A stretch of DNA of 64,000 nt, from assembly GCA_040389045.1 (NCBI GenBank), contig JAZKAT010000013.1:27457-91456 (forward strand), in the 5' to 3' direction. The position numbers and the translations under genes are program-made. Source of the stretch: UBA5158 sp040389045. Its GTDB lineage: Bacteria > Pseudomonadota > Gammaproteobacteria > DSM-16500. The notes beneath the pieces are model-generated. The model was not told where the DNA came from, searched no databases, and saw only the letters and a list, made by a program, of their open reading frames with translations. Shown here piece after piece: positions 18,026-27,639 of this stretch; position 1 is the first letter of the stretch; the number at the start of each line of letters is the position of its first letter.

Positions 18026-19475
18026 CTATAGGCTTAGCATTAGGGTTACGCAACCAGGAAAAATGCATAATTTGCAGTTGACCTAATTTAGCAAACCGTT
18101 GTCTTATGACCTCCGGCAACGGTTCATTTTTTTGTGCAGTATCCCACACAAACACCGCCCCTTTTCGTTGCAAATCATTTTCATTTATCCAGGGACTTAT
18201 TTTCTTGTCCCAATCAATGAATACGGCAGGCTTGTCACGCGAATAAAATGCGACATTGCCCGCCAGCCAGCGTGAACCGCCCACATAATATAAAGGTGCA
18301 TGCTGGGTTTCATGCCATTGACGGGTCAGGGTAGCAGCGATAATTTTTCCGGGAAAATTCCCGCTGGAAGGTTGAGCAGCGCGTATGAGCGTAGTTGCAT
18401 AAAAGGTTACGGTCACAGCCAGCAAACTAAAAAACAACATCATAAAACGATAAAATTTTGCGGTGGTGATATTAGGTTGCAGCCACGCCAGCAAAATAAT
18501 TCCCCACAATGACAGCAAGGGTTCACCCCAGCCCGCGCGTAATTTTATGCCGGTCAATGCCGATAAAATTACCGTTAATAAATACGGTCCTACCCCAATG
18601 AAAAATAAAAATTGCAGATTAAATAAACTGAGAGAAGTTCTTGGTTTCGCAAGCCAGGGACGTCGCCCAAGCATCAGCAAAACCACTAACACGAAAGCTG
18701 GGATAAAAGCAGCAAATTGTTCCCAGGCGAATGAGACAGAATAATTAGCATGAGGTAACAAAGCCGATTTGCTGTTAATACGCTCTAATGCATAATTCAC
18801 CGTGATAAAATCATGAAAAAATAACCACACTAGGTGCGGGGTGATAACCAAAAGAAAAGCACATAAACCCGCGTAAAATTGTGGTTTATAAAAACTGCGT
18901 CTGGCATCCGAATTGAAAATTAAAAAAAGCGTGATCGAAAGCAGCAGCATGGCCGTGTAGTATTTCGTCATCATGCCCAAGCCCGCAAAGCAGCCGGTTA
19001 ATAACCAGTCACGTAACTTTTGCTTTTGCAAAGCATTATATAAACATAATGCAGTTAGCGCCCAAAGGCTAAGTTCAATGGTATTATCGTCAAAATCGAT
19101 GGCATGCAAATTATAATATTGCACGCCTTCCAGCAAAAATACGGCGATCAGCGCATGCAGCGGCGACAGGATTTTTTTTCCCAATTCCCACACGCTCCAA
19201 AAACAAATAGCCACCGATAATTGGCTAAATAAATAAACCCCCCATTCAAATTGATCGGCGAAATCCAGCGCCAGTCCAGTCAACCAGCCATTTAAAAAAG
19301 GGTTTTTGTCATAACCCCATTGAAAATGTTGGCCCCAGATCGTCCCTTCCATCGCATCCATGGGCAAGGTGAAACGTGTTAAATACGGGACTAGTGTCCA
19401 TGCAATGACATGCACGCTGATAAAGAGATAAAGCCACAAGTCTAAATGATTGATTTTGTTTCGATTGGCAAGCAT
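17988..19475 (-). CDS. Glycosyltransferase family 39-like (ArnT/PMT_2-type) membrane protein
   Basis: 495 residues from the ATG at 19475; a TTG at 19496 would add 7 residues. Ten or so membrane segments fill the protein. The first periplasmic loop has PMDAMEGTIWGQHFQWGYDK, matching the acidic catalytic loop of PMT_2 proteins, and a second loop has AIDFDDNTIELS. These enzymes use undecaprenyl- or dolichyl-phosphate sugars to glycosylate lipid A or protein at the periplasmic face. It is the second GT-C enzyme in the window (other at 9951-11663) but the two are not obviously close paralogues. It is convergent with, and overlaps by 38 bases, the coiled-coil gene. Confidence 0.8.
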   Translation of the reverse strand: MLANRNKINHLDLWLYLFISVHVIAWTLVPYLTRFTLPMDAMEGTIWGQHFQWGYDKNPFLNGWLTGLALDFADQFEWGVYLFSQLSVAICFWSVWELGKKILSPLHALIAVFLLEGVQYYNLHAIDFDDNTIELSLWALTALCLYNALQKQKLRDWLLTGCFAGLGMMTKYYTAMLLLSITLFLIFNSDARRSFYKPQFYAGLCAFLLVITPHLVWLFFHDFITVNYALERINSKSALLPHANYSVSFAWEQFAAFIPAFVLVVLLMLGRRPWLAKPRTSLSLFNLQFLFFIGVGPYLLTVILSALTGIKLRAGWGEPLLSLWGIILLAWLQPNITTAKFYRFMMLFFSLLAVTVTFYATTLIRAAQPSSGNFPGKIIAATLTRQWHETQHAPLYYVGGSRWLAGNVAFYSRDKPAVFIDWDKKISPWINENDLQRKGAVFVWDTAQKNEPLPEVIRQRFAKLGQLQIMHFSWLRNPNAKPIVIGVAILPPDSI

Positions 19476-19563
19476 ATGATTTCTCAAACAATACAATTTT
19501 TACAAAATACGCAACTATTTGGTCAGCAGAGAGTTATAATAATGGATAGCAGAGGAGAGTATC

Positions 19564-20019
19564 ATGCCAGTTAAAAAGCTCAAAGATTTCTTAGATAATC
19601 ATCACGTTAACTATGTTTGTATGAGTTGCTCACCGGCGTTCACTGCCCAGGAAGTTGCAGCGGCGGCACATGTGTCGGGAAAATACATGGCTAAAACGGT
19701 GATTGTCAAAGCTGGCGATAAATTGATTATGGTGGTATTGCCCGCGCAAGATCACATTAATTTTGGTGCGTTGAAATCCGCGCTAAAAACCAAGGAAGCC
19801 GACCTTGCGTCTGAATCAGAATTCAAAACCCAATTTCCAGAATGCGAAGCGGGCGCCATGCCGCCATTTGGAAATTTATATGGTATGGCGGTCTATGTCT
19901 CAAATCATTTAAGTGAACATGATCAAATTGTTTTTAACGCAGGCACTCACTCGGAAGTCATGCGTCTTGCCTACGCCGACTTTGAAAATCTGGTACATCC
20001 TAATGTGATTGAGATGTAG
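19564..20019 (+). CDS. YbaK/EbsC-family aminoacyl-tRNA deacylase
   Basis: 151 residues, ATG at 19564 with GAGGAG upstream. A single YbaK/ProX-type editing domain: MAKTVIVKAGDK with the conserved lysine near residue 44, GAMPPFGN near residue 100 and FNAGTHSE near residue 123. Such free-standing domains hydrolyse mischarged tRNAs such as Cys- or Ala-tRNAPro. The gene is divergent from the glycosyltransferase gene and monocistronic. Which mischarged tRNA it clears cannot be told. Confidence 0.88.
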   Translation: MPVKKLKDFLDNHHVNYVCMSCSPAFTAQEVAAAAHVSGKYMAKTVIVKAGDKLIMVVLPAQDHINFGALKSALKTKEADLASESEFKTQFPECEAGAMPPFGNLYGMAVYVSNHLSEHDQIVFNAGTHSEVMRLAYADFENLVHPNVIEM

Positions 20020-20372
20020 GCGCGCCATCAATAACATCACGCGTATAAACTAAACGTCCCACCACTAACATCTAGTTTTGTATAATGTTTTAAAAATTTT
20101 TTAGGTTACACACCTCAGCAATTTATCAAATCGATTAAATTTTCCTTCAAGATAATAACAAACACTTTTATTTTTTTCATGAAGGAATAATTCTTTTATT
20201 CGCATTTGCATACCGTACATGAAGTAACCACAAATTATAAAGAAACTATTAACTAATTTTTAAGTTTGATTTTTTTTACGTTTTTATGTTATGGTTAATG
20301 CCTGCGAAGATTGTTGTCTTAAGTTAATGTTCAGATTACTATCAATTTTTTTACTATATATGGAGATATACA
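20020..20372 (+). promoter_or_regulatory. AT-rich upstream region of the secreted-protein gene
   Basis: This 353-bp stretch has no convincing gene. A candidate promoter is TTGATT at 20266-20271 and TTATGG at 20289-20294 with a 17-base spacer. The strong AT bias before the gene at 20373 fits a well-expressed or H-NS-type controlled secreted protein; that is inference. Confidence 0.35.
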
Positions 20373-20816
20373 ATGAAAAAGTTCGCTATCGCACTACTCG
20401 CAACTGCAGTAATTTCCGCACCTTGTTATGCAAAAGGTAACGTTGAAGATTTGTTAATGGTGTGTGGATATACTGATATTTTTCATCTTGGAAACGATTC
20501 AGTCAAAAATGTTACTATTTCAAGTATAGCAGGTGATGAGAAAGTTGTTGTTGGCCAAGCAGTACTCGCTGGTCAAACCGCAAAAGATCCTACCAGCTTT
20601 TTCATAAAAGATGCGCCAGGTTGCCTCAGAAACGGCGGCTATGCTCATGTGCGTTATCAAACCGATAAAAATAATTATTGTGATTTAGCAGTGCATGATG
20701 CGGAAAACTTTTTCCATCCGGAAATTACTGCGCGCTGCGAAGGTTCGCTTAAATTTGCGGGATGGACTTATGATGGTGTAAACACCCATTCTTACTCGCT
20801 TAATTTTGCTTCCTAA
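20373..20816 (+). CDS. Small secreted protein with four conserved cysteines, paralogue 1
   Basis: 147 residues; GGAG 7 bases before the ATG. The N-terminus MKKFAIALLATAVISAPCYA is a clear signal peptide, probably cut after residue 20, leaving about 127 residues. Four mature cysteines (in MVCGYTD, PGCLRN, NYCDLA, ARCEGS) all recur in the neighbour at 21216, so two disulfides are likely in the periplasm or outside. Shared blocks include NYCDLAxHDAENF, PEIxA and the SYSLNF tail. I recognise no family. A strong terminator follows, so it is its own transcript. A cysteine in the signal peptide (SAPC) is not a good lipobox. Confidence 0.8.
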   Translation: MKKFAIALLATAVISAPCYAKGNVEDLLMVCGYTDIFHLGNDSVKNVTISSIAGDEKVVVGQAVLAGQTAKDPTSFFIKDAPGCLRNGGYAHVRYQTDKNNYCDLAVHDAENFFHPEITARCEGSLKFAGWTYDGVNTHSYSLNFAS

Positions 20817-20822
20817 ACAGGA

Positions 20823-20868
20823 TGCGGTGCTAGCTGGTTAATAATCAGCTAGCACCGCAATATTTTTT
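20823..20868 (+). terminator. Rho-independent terminator
   Basis: A perfect 14-bp stem, left arm 20823-20836 (TGCGGTGCTAGCTG) and right arm 20846-20859, with a 9-base loop and a T-rich tract to 20868. It lies 6 bases after the stop of the first secreted-protein gene. Confidence 0.9.
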
Positions 20869-21215
20869 TAAAATCGCAAACTATTTATTCAAGAACCAGC
20901 CAAGTATAAAGTTGTATCACTTCTCTTAATCCTATCAATCATAATTTTTTTATTAAAAAATCTTGAGATTTCAAATAATTGGTAAATCTTGAGCATCAGT
21001 AATAATTTAAAAGTTGTGATAAATAACTAAATTCAGGTAAGCTCTAAAGCTTTTAATATACCGCATTATGAAGATTTGTCGAAAATCTATTCATCAATAG
21101 GTATGTTTTCTAAATGTCATAACGTTCAAAAGGAGGTTGATAGCAGTAATCAGTCAGATATCTACACGTTTATCAAGCAACACAAACCACACATTTCAAA
21201 ATGGAGAAAATGAAA
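20869..21215. other. Intergenic region between the two secreted-protein genes
   Basis: About 350 bp, AT-rich, with no convincing coding frame. An AGGAGG near 21130 is not followed by a usable start codon in a good frame. The second gene presumably has its own promoter here, since the first ends in a strong terminator. The sequence is not an evident copy of the region upstream of the first gene. Confidence 0.4.
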
Positions 21216-21635
21216 ATGAAAAAGATTGCTATAGCTTTACTCGCCACTGCAGTAGTTTCCACAGCTTGCTTTGCCAGAGGGAACGATGCAAATTTGTTAA
21301 CTGCGTGCAGTTACACGGATTATTTTCACATTGGCCGTGATTCAGAAGTCCCTGTTACTATAACCAGCATTAAAGGTGATGCCAATATTGTTGCTACTCA
21401 GAAAGACGCTACCAGCTTTGAATTAAGTGATACGCCAACTTGTCCTAAAAACGGTGGTATTGCAACAGTACGCTACACCAAAGATAAAACGAATTATTGT
21501 GATTTAGCAATTCATGACGCGGAAAACTTCTGGGGCCCTGAAATAAAGGCAACTTGTACCGGCAGTCTGCGTTTTGCTGGAAAAGATAAGGATAACTGGT
21601 TCGGTTCGGATTCTTATTCTTTAAACTTTAATTAA
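21216..21635 (+). CDS. Small secreted protein with four conserved cysteines, paralogue 2
   Basis: 139 residues from the ATG at 21216; ATGs at 21201 and 21210 are also in frame, but only 21216 gives the same N-terminus (MKKIAIALLATAVVSTACFA) and a suitable GGAG spacing as the sister gene. A signal peptide is followed by the same four-cysteine framework, with CDLAIHDAENFWGPEI and a SYSLNFN end. It is shorter in the loop between the first and second cysteine. The pair is a tandem duplication that has diverged in loops while keeping the cysteines, which suggests selection on a stable extracytoplasmic fold. Function unknown. Confidence 0.8.
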   Translation: MKKIAIALLATAVVSTACFARGNDANLLTACSYTDYFHIGRDSEVPVTITSIKGDANIVATQKDATSFELSDTPTCPKNGGIATVRYTKDKTNYCDLAIHDAENFWGPEIKATCTGSLRFAGKDKDNWFGSDSYSLNFN

Positions 21636-21650
21636 TATCCGCAAGATGTC

Positions 21651-21678
21651 TGTCATGCCAGCGAAAGCTGGCATGACA
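21651..21678. terminator. Hairpin between convergent genes (family C repeat, copy 2)
   Basis: TGTCATGCCAGC and GCTGGCATGACA form a perfect 12-bp stem with a GAAA tetraloop, between two convergent stops. It may end transcripts from both sides, although T-runs are short. Related to the hairpin at 13918-13944. Confidence 0.6.
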
Positions 21679-21686
21679 TATACTTC

Positions 21687-22634
21687 TCAACCCGAACAAG
21701 CTTCGGCCCGTACGCATAAAAATTCACTGTTTTCCATTTCAACCTGGATAGTCACATGGTTGATTTTATATTTTTCCTTCAGTACGGAATTAATATACTT
21801 ATAATCCACACTGGCTGGATGGCCGGTAGTAATGACCAGGTGGGCAGTCAAAGCGACTTCCTTAGTGCTTAATCCCCAGATATGCAAATCATGAATGGCT
21901 TTCACATCAGGCAATTCAGTTAAAAATTTATTAACGCCTTGATAATCAATATAACGTGGAATGCCATCCAGCATCAGCCGGGATGAATCACGCAACAAAC
22001 CCCAGGTACTCCATAAAATTGAAATGACAATTAACAAACCGACTAAGGGATCTATCCACTGAAGATTCGTATATTTGATCAAAACTGCGGCTAGCACGAC
22101 GCCAATTGCCACCAGCGCATCCGCACATAAATGAATAAATGCCCCTTTGATATTTAAATCTTCTTCTGCGCCTTTCATAAATAGCAAGGCAGTACCACCA
22201 TTTACCACAATGCCAATGAGGGCAACAACGATTACTATATTTTCATTAATTAGTGTCAGATGAAAAAATTTATAAATGGATTCATAAGCAATCACCGCTG
22301 TGGTGGCGACTAACAGCAAGGCATTGGTGATAGCGGCAAGTATAGTGGTGCGTTTAAAGCCATAACTATAACGCTTGCGTGCCGGCAAGGTTAAAAGCCA
22401 ATTCGCGCCCCAGGCCAACACCAAGCCAAATACGTCACCAAAATTATGTACAGCATCCGCCAGCAAACTCATGGAGTTGGCGGCCAGCGCATAAATAATT
22501 TCAATGATAGTGAACCCCAGATTCAAGCTGACCGCAATCGCAAACGCCAGATTGAATGATTGCGGGGTAGGGTGGTCATGGTGGTGGCCACCACTGGAAT
22601 GATCATGTGCATGAATGTGCTGATGGTCTGTCAT
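21687..22634 (-). CDS. Cation diffusion facilitator (ZitB/CzcD-type Zn2+ exporter)
   Basis: 315 residues with six membrane segments and a C-terminal cytosolic domain. The His-rich N-terminus (HAHDHSSGGHHHDH) and the metal-site pairs LLADAVHNFGD in segment II and HLCADAL in segment V give the HxxxD pattern of zinc exporters. These proteins exchange cytosolic Zn2+ for protons at the inner membrane. The C-terminal domain (from about 215) is the ferredoxin-like dimer domain, with DLHIWGLSTKEVALTAHLV. It is convergent with the secreted-protein gene; no regulator is adjacent. Confidence 0.92.
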   Translation of the reverse strand: MTDHQHIHAHDHSSGGHHHDHPTPQSFNLAFAIAVSLNLGFTIIEIIYALAANSMSLLADAVHNFGDVFGLVLAWGANWLLTLPARKRYSYGFKRTTILAAITNALLLVATTAVIAYESIYKFFHLTLINENIVIVVALIGIVVNGGTALLFMKGAEEDLNIKGAFIHLCADALVAIGVVLAAVLIKYTNLQWIDPLVGLLIVISILWSTWGLLRDSSRLMLDGIPRYIDYQGVNKFLTELPDVKAIHDLHIWGLSTKEVALTAHLVITTGHPASVDYKYINSVLKEKYKINHVTIQVEMENSEFLCVRAEACSG

Positions 22635-22695
22635 AAGGACATTATCATTTTAGTGGCTACCAGCGTCAAACATTTTTTGAACATTTTTAGCGTAT

Positions 22696-25600
22696 TCACT
22701 GGCGATAACCTTTAGTTTTGCAGTATTGACCGTTATTTTGATACGCGGGCGGTTGATTGGATTGACGCTGGTTAAAAATAAGTGGCGCGGTCTGGCTACG
22801 ATGAAGATTTGCCGGCGGATTAGTGTGGCCTTGGGGCGAAGTCATTCGTATTTGCTGCTGAGGTGGGTGATCATTATGATAAGCTGGAGGTGCTTGGACG
22901 GGTTGCAGTCTATGCGCGATCAAGTCTTTTTTATGAAGTTTCCAACTGTTGATATAAATTTCCAATATAGCTACCAGGCCTTCAGGCTTGCAAGCCGAAA
23001 AAACATCCCGAAAAATCGGCAGCCAATTAATATTGACATAACACGCATTAATAATATTTGGATTTTGGAATTCAATATTTACCGTGGAAGTATTGTAATA
23101 AATAGAATTCGATTGTATCAATATATTCTGCATGACAAAGCTTACAATAAAAATAGCATGTAAATGTAACAGGCTGGGATATTGTTGCTGTTCTGAATTT
23201 TCCAAGTGCATTTGTATCCATTGATTATCAGCCAGCATAGCGCCACTCATATGCGGGCCGAATAAAAATTGAAATAACTTGAACTCATGAAGTAGACGAT
23301 AATTTCTGACCATGCGGCCGGGGAAAAATAGTTTACGTAAAGCCGAGTTAAGAAAACTCGCTTGAATTTGGTTGGTTATCCATAGACATTCCTTGATTTT
23401 TTCGCTTTCATAAATAGCCAAATGACGCTTAGTGGAAGTATGAATGGTATGCATTAATTTTAAGGGTTCAATGAAATATTCTTCAGTAGGCATAATCGTT
23501 AAACGAACTTGACTTAGCACCAGGTCTCTTAAACCATATCCGGAGATATCAATCAAGTTGCCATCTCTATCTAAAAACAAACCACTGTCACGTTCGCTGG
23601 CTTCTTGCGCTATATTGATTACGTCTTTGTGCACAAAATCAATTTTAACAGAACTGCCATCCGCTTTTTTATCGATAAAACTCAAAAACTCGATTTGGGG
23701 CGCGTAACCTTCTATTTCCTGATTAACCGATTCTTTGCGTATTAACTGAGACAGGCCCATAGTTGTTGCAATTTGTGAAATGTTCCCTAGCGCCAATAGA
23801 GTGAGAATATCATGATCGTCGACTATTAATTCCCGTTTAAACATATCTCGATTAAGATAGTCGATTAATGCTGCAGGAGGGTTAGGGATAGCGCGTAAAT
23901 TCGCTTCGAATTGTTTTAACACTCTATCGGTCAATGAACCACCGACAATATAAGTAGCAAAATAAACCGGTGAGCCATCAGTTGCCGTTAAGCCGCCAAG
24001 CGCCAATTCCTGTTCCAGTTTGAGAACTTGATCGATAAATTCTTTTTCCACCGCATAAAATTCACATTTTTTTGGCATGTAGGTTAAGAGATATTCTACG
24101 GAAAATTGTACCGGCTCGGCAAAAAACTTGGCTTTGTGATTGAGACGAAATGTAGTGTCATTGCTTGGCTGGGTTTCTTCTGCTTGAGTTGGTAGATTGC
24201 CAGCTTGCTTGATTTCTTGTTGAATTTGTTCAACAGATTTTAACTCCATCGCTGGCTGCACATAAGTATCGTTACCATTTAAGCTGGTAGACGCATTACT
24301 AAGACGGGAGCGTGGGCTAAAGTTGCTTTCAAGTTCTGATCCAGTATCAGTAGTGCCAGTAATAGAGCGAGTCAAGTCCTGTTGGCTCATGGCGCTGCTG
24401 AGTGGACTGCCTGGGTTAGGTGACAATTCCTCATCGTCGGATTTTTCCGCTGATGTTAACGAGGTAGTCGAAATGGAAATACTTAACTCGGGCTTCTCTT
24501 CCTCTTGGGTGGTGTTATCAGGTACTGGCGCTAATTTAATAAGTTCTAGCGCAGTAACAAGATCATTAATAATGGCTTTAATTACCGTTTCCTGTTCTTG
24601 GTCAGTTTTAATTAACGGAGTTATTGTTGGCGTCGCAAGATCAATTATTTCCGCCGGTACTGGCTGAGTGGAGATATTTTTTGCCGCTGGGTCTGGAGTT
24701 ATATTTTTGGGTGTATTAAGGACATCAGGGATTTCAATAATGGTAGCCGTGATAACTTCAGCCTTTTTATTGCGACGGCGGTCGCGTCGTTTAGCGTTGC
24801 GTGTTACCGCCAACGCGAGGGGTGCTGGTGTAACAATTTCATCAGGCGTAGTTATATTTTCTGCTGGGTTTGGAAATGCTGATTCTATCTCTGAAATGGT
24901 AATATTAGGCTTAACCGTAGCGATAGTAACTGGCAATGCAATTATTGTTGGTTCAACAGTAACGGGCAATGTGGTTTTTTCACTGCTGTTTGAGACTGAT
25001 AGTTTACCTGGTTGCTTCTTCTTAGGCTTTTTTTTCTTTTTGGCTTTTTGGCCTTCGGGTGCTTTAACCGTATTTATAGTTTCAACAGCCGCTGGTTTTT
25101 TTTCACTTTCTGCTTCCGCAGTGTCATATAATAAAAGTTCACGTTCTTTTAAGCTTAAGTCGTTCGACGCCTTCATATCAGCCGCGGCCGCTGCAGGATT
25201 ATCATGTTCATCATGATATAGGGCGCGTTCCAGCAACAGTTCTTTGGTGGGGTGGATAGCAATACCATGATTATAATAGCTGAGTTGGTTGGTGACTTGA
25301 GTGATGAAGTTGACGACGGGTGTTAAACAATAGTTTGCGAATAATTTTTTTAGAATAATAATTTCCTCCTCTGGTACTTTCTTGCGTTTTGCAGACTCAA
25401 TAGCTCTTTTAGCATCTTGATAAGCGGCTTCGGGTAAGCCAATGTTTAAAAAACAGTAACTACGGTAAAAATAATAGCGGTAAGTAGCGTTGCTCTCAGG
25501 CAGCCAGATTGCTGTTGAAAAAAATAATTTTGCTTGCTCGAAGCTACCGTCTTCAAAATATACCATACCTTTTTTGAAATGATTGTCCTGCTCTGTTACG

Positions 25601-27633
25601 GGGTACTTAACACTAGTTTGTTTAAAACAATCAATTATAATAGCTTCCTGTTGTTGATAAATATAAAAATCGCCTGCCCCGGTATTCATAAATGCATTCT
25701 GAAAACTTTTATAGGCCGACATTAAGTCACTTTTAGAATGAAGAAGTAATCCTAAACCAAAATATGCCAGAGAGTATTCATATCTGCTTATGCAGTTTCT
25801 AAAATCTGGCAATGCAGCCACCGCATCGCCCGATAAAAAATGGGCTAGGCCGCGATAAGTTTGCGCGACACAGTCGTTATGATTTAAGTCTAGCGCCTGG
25901 GTGCATAGGAAAATAGATAAATCATAGCGTTCACTATATAAAGCTTCAATCGCTTGAAAAACTAAGGAAACCGATTCTTGTGCGGGTAGTGATTTTGTCC
26001 GCTCACATAATACCTGGTTATACCAGGCGCTAAAATAATTTTGTTTATGCATAGCCATTGTTAAGGTGGTTTTATGTGCTTCTGCCGCTTCAAAGAATTC
26101 CAGCTTTTTATTAAGCGTCATACAGTCAATGATAAGTTTTACATTCAGTGGAGAAATATTTAAACTAGCCATGGCATCCATTAACGCATGTTTTAAGTGC
26201 AGTGTCTTCAGAAAAAAATCGCAACGCATGGCATAAGCAGTAGGCAAATGTGGAAATTCTTTAATTGCCTTGATTAATATTCCCAAACCAAGGTTGGTGT
26301 AGTCAGTTTCGAAAAAAATTTCCGCGGCTTTTAATTTAAGTAAATAAGGAGTGTATCGGTCTGGTTTTGCTTGCGATTTTTTGTCTGATTTATATAAAAC
26401 ATGCATTGCCAATCTATCAATTTTATCTTGCGAGTAGCCGTGGATGAAGGACTGAACATCATCATGAAAACGCGCGGCATAAGCTAAATTATAATTTGCT
26501 TCCCGCAGGTTGCTTAATATTAGGTGAATATGGGCTCGCATAGTGTACAAGTGACTGATGCGATAACTGGTAGTTTGTAATTTCTCATCTTCATACCAGA
26601 GCGCTAATGAAAAATATAATAATGCATCAAGATAATTTTTTTTCGCAAAACATCTATCGGCATTTGACTCATAATTATGGGATAGCTCCGCTGATTTTGT
26701 TTTGATTGCCTGTGGGGTTGATTTATTGACATATAAAAATATTGTTTTGCTTTTTTCCAGTGCGTTAAAGATATAAGATTGATGACCCGTAAAAAAAGAA
26801 AAATCTTCGAATTCATATTTTTTAAGCGCTTCCAGGATGTCTGGCAGCGCCAATGCATCTTCTTTTTTATCAGCAAAAAATATGCCACGTAGCAGTAACG
26901 CCCGACTATAGCCAAATTCTTCGATAATATAATTAACTTGGTTAAAGCAGTGGGATTGTCCTTCCGCTTTCATTTTTTTATCTTTTACCGCTGAGTTTTC
27001 CAAATAGTTTAGGTAGGTAAGATAAAATAATGAAATAAAGTCATAAGGAAAAGCTTGGTAAGCTTTTTCAAAATAGTAAGCAGCAACCTTAAGAAAGCCA
27101 TTTTCATAAGCTTTAAATGCGGGATAATATAATTCACAGCTATTATTCGTGTAGGATTTATCTAAATCTTCAATTTTTTCTGTTAATAATGGTATGGTTA
27201 AATTGGCATAACGCGGTTGAGTGGCTAGGGTGAGACGCAAACGATTCTGATACCAGTGCCGGGTTTGCTTTAATTCATTTTTTATATCTTGTATTGTGAT
27301 AATTACTTCGGCTACGTTATCGTTTTTTTGGGTTCGCGCATAGATGGACACTAAAAGTTTGTAAGTCTCTAACATTCTTGGTGCGAGATTGATAACTGTT
27401 TCACAATAATCTTTAGCTTCTTTATAGTTCCCCAGTTTTAAATGCACGCGTGCCAGCGCCAGATAAGCTTCTGGAATACTTTGAAACTCTTCCATGTTAA
27501 TTAAAGCGGTATAGATCGTGATGGCTTGGTCAGTTTGTCCAATGGCTGCATAGCCTTCTGCTGCTGTCAGCTGCCGGTCGTAATCTCCATACTTAGGCTC
27601 AAACAGCCCGTTTGGTACTTGGTGTGATAGCAT
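22696..27633 (-). CDS. Giant TPR protein with a poly(A)-polymerase/CCA-transferase-like domain
   Basis: 1645 residues. Residues 1-820 are TPR-like helical repeats (for example AEGYAAIGQTDQAITIYTAL). Residues 850-1180 are low-complexity with basic clusters KAKKKKKPKKKQPG (about 864) and KRRDRRRNKK (about 950). Residues 1195-1480 resemble class II nucleotidyltransferases: YIVGGSLTDRVL (about 1228), DDHDIL (1272), KIDFV (1331) and SERDSGLFLDRDGNLID followed by GLRDL (about 1348-1370). The tail is Pro/Gln-rich. The ribosome site GAGGAGG lies in the last codons of putA, 6 bases upstream, so it is coupled to putA. The spacing from GGS to DxD is longer than in bacterial PAPs, so activity is uncertain. 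A host-targeted effector is inference. Confidence 0.75.
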   Translation of the reverse strand: MLSHQVPNGLFEPKYGDYDRQLTAAEGYAAIGQTDQAITIYTALINMEEFQSIPEAYLALARVHLKLGNYKEAKDYCETVINLAPRMLETYKLLVSIYARTQKNDNVAEVIITIQDIKNELKQTRHWYQNRLRLTLATQPRYANLTIPLLTEKIEDLDKSYTNNSCELYYPAFKAYENGFLKVAAYYFEKAYQAFPYDFISLFYLTYLNYLENSAVKDKKMKAEGQSHCFNQVNYIIEEFGYSRALLLRGIFFADKKEDALALPDILEALKKYEFEDFSFFTGHQSYIFNALEKSKTIFLYVNKSTPQAIKTKSAELSHNYESNADRCFAKKNYLDALLYFSLALWYEDEKLQTTSYRISHLYTMRAHIHLILSNLREANYNLAYAARFHDDVQSFIHGYSQDKIDRLAMHVLYKSDKKSQAKPDRYTPYLLKLKAAEIFFETDYTNLGLGILIKAIKEFPHLPTAYAMRCDFFLKTLHLKHALMDAMASLNISPLNVKLIIDCMTLNKKLEFFEAAEAHKTTLTMAMHKQNYFSAWYNQVLCERTKSLPAQESVSLVFQAIEALYSERYDLSIFLCTQALDLNHNDCVAQTYRGLAHFLSGDAVAALPDFRNCISRYEYSLAYFGLGLLLHSKSDLMSAYKSFQNAFMNTGAGDFYIYQQQEAIIIDCFKQTSVKYPVTEQDNHFKKGMVYFEDGSFEQAKLFFSTAIWLPESNATYRYYFYRSYCFLNIGLPEAAYQDAKRAIESAKRKKVPEEEIIILKKLFANYCLTPVVNFITQVTNQLSYYNHGIAIHPTKELLLERALYHDEHDNPAAAAADMKASNDLSLKERELLLYDTAEAESEKKPAAVETINTVKAPEGQKAKKKKKPKKKQPGKLSVSNSSEKTTLPVTVEPTIIALPVTIATVKPNITISEIESAFPNPAENITTPDEIVTPAPLALAVTRNAKRRDRRRNKKAEVITATIIEIPDVLNTPKNITPDPAAKNISTQPVPAEIIDLATPTITPLIKTDQEQETVIKAIINDLVTALELIKLAPVPDNTTQEEEKPELSISISTTSLTSAEKSDDEELSPNPGSPLSSAMSQQDLTRSITGTTDTGSELESNFSPRSRLSNASTSLNGNDTYVQPAMELKSVEQIQQEIKQAGNLPTQAEETQPSNDTTFRLNHKAKFFAEPVQFSVEYLLTYMPKKCEFYAVEKEFIDQVLKLEQELALGGLTATDGSPVYFATYIVGGSLTDRVLKQFEANLRAIPNPPAALIDYLNRDMFKRELIVDDHDILTLLALGNISQIATTMGLSQLIRKESVNQEIEGYAPQIEFLSFIDKKADGSSVKIDFVHKDVINIAQEASERDSGLFLDRDGNLIDISGYGLRDLVLSQVRLTIMPTEEYFIEPLKLMHTIHTSTKRHLAIYESEKIKECLWITNQIQASFLNSALRKLFFPGRMVRNYRLLHEFKLFQFLFGPHMSGAMLADNQWIQMHLENSEQQQYPSLLHLHAIFIVSFVMQNILIQSNSIYYNTSTVNIEFQNPNIINACYVNINWLPIFRDVFSACKPEGLVAILEIYINSWKLHKKDLIAHRLQPVQAPPAYHNDHPPQQQIRMTSPQGHTNPPANLHRSQTAPLIFNQRQSNQPPAYQNNGQYCKTKGYRQ

Positions 27634-27639
27634 TTTGCA

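Noticed and set aside
20000..20071. Short minus-strand frame (MLVVGRLVYTRDVIDGAP) resembling the C-terminal strand of an amidohydrolase
   Set aside because: Only 23 codons, overlapping the ybaK stop, with nothing matching beyond it. A pseudogene remnant is possible but not supported.
20420..21270. Lipoprotein signal (Cys at residue 18 in both secreted paralogues)
   Set aside because: SAPC and STAC lack the Leu at -3 expected of a lipobox, and a good signal peptidase I site follows.
24323..25216. Plus-strand frames of 114 and 182 residues opposite the giant TPR gene
   Set aside because: Antisense to the low-complexity linker; no ribosome sites and Val/Ser-rich translation typical of shadows.
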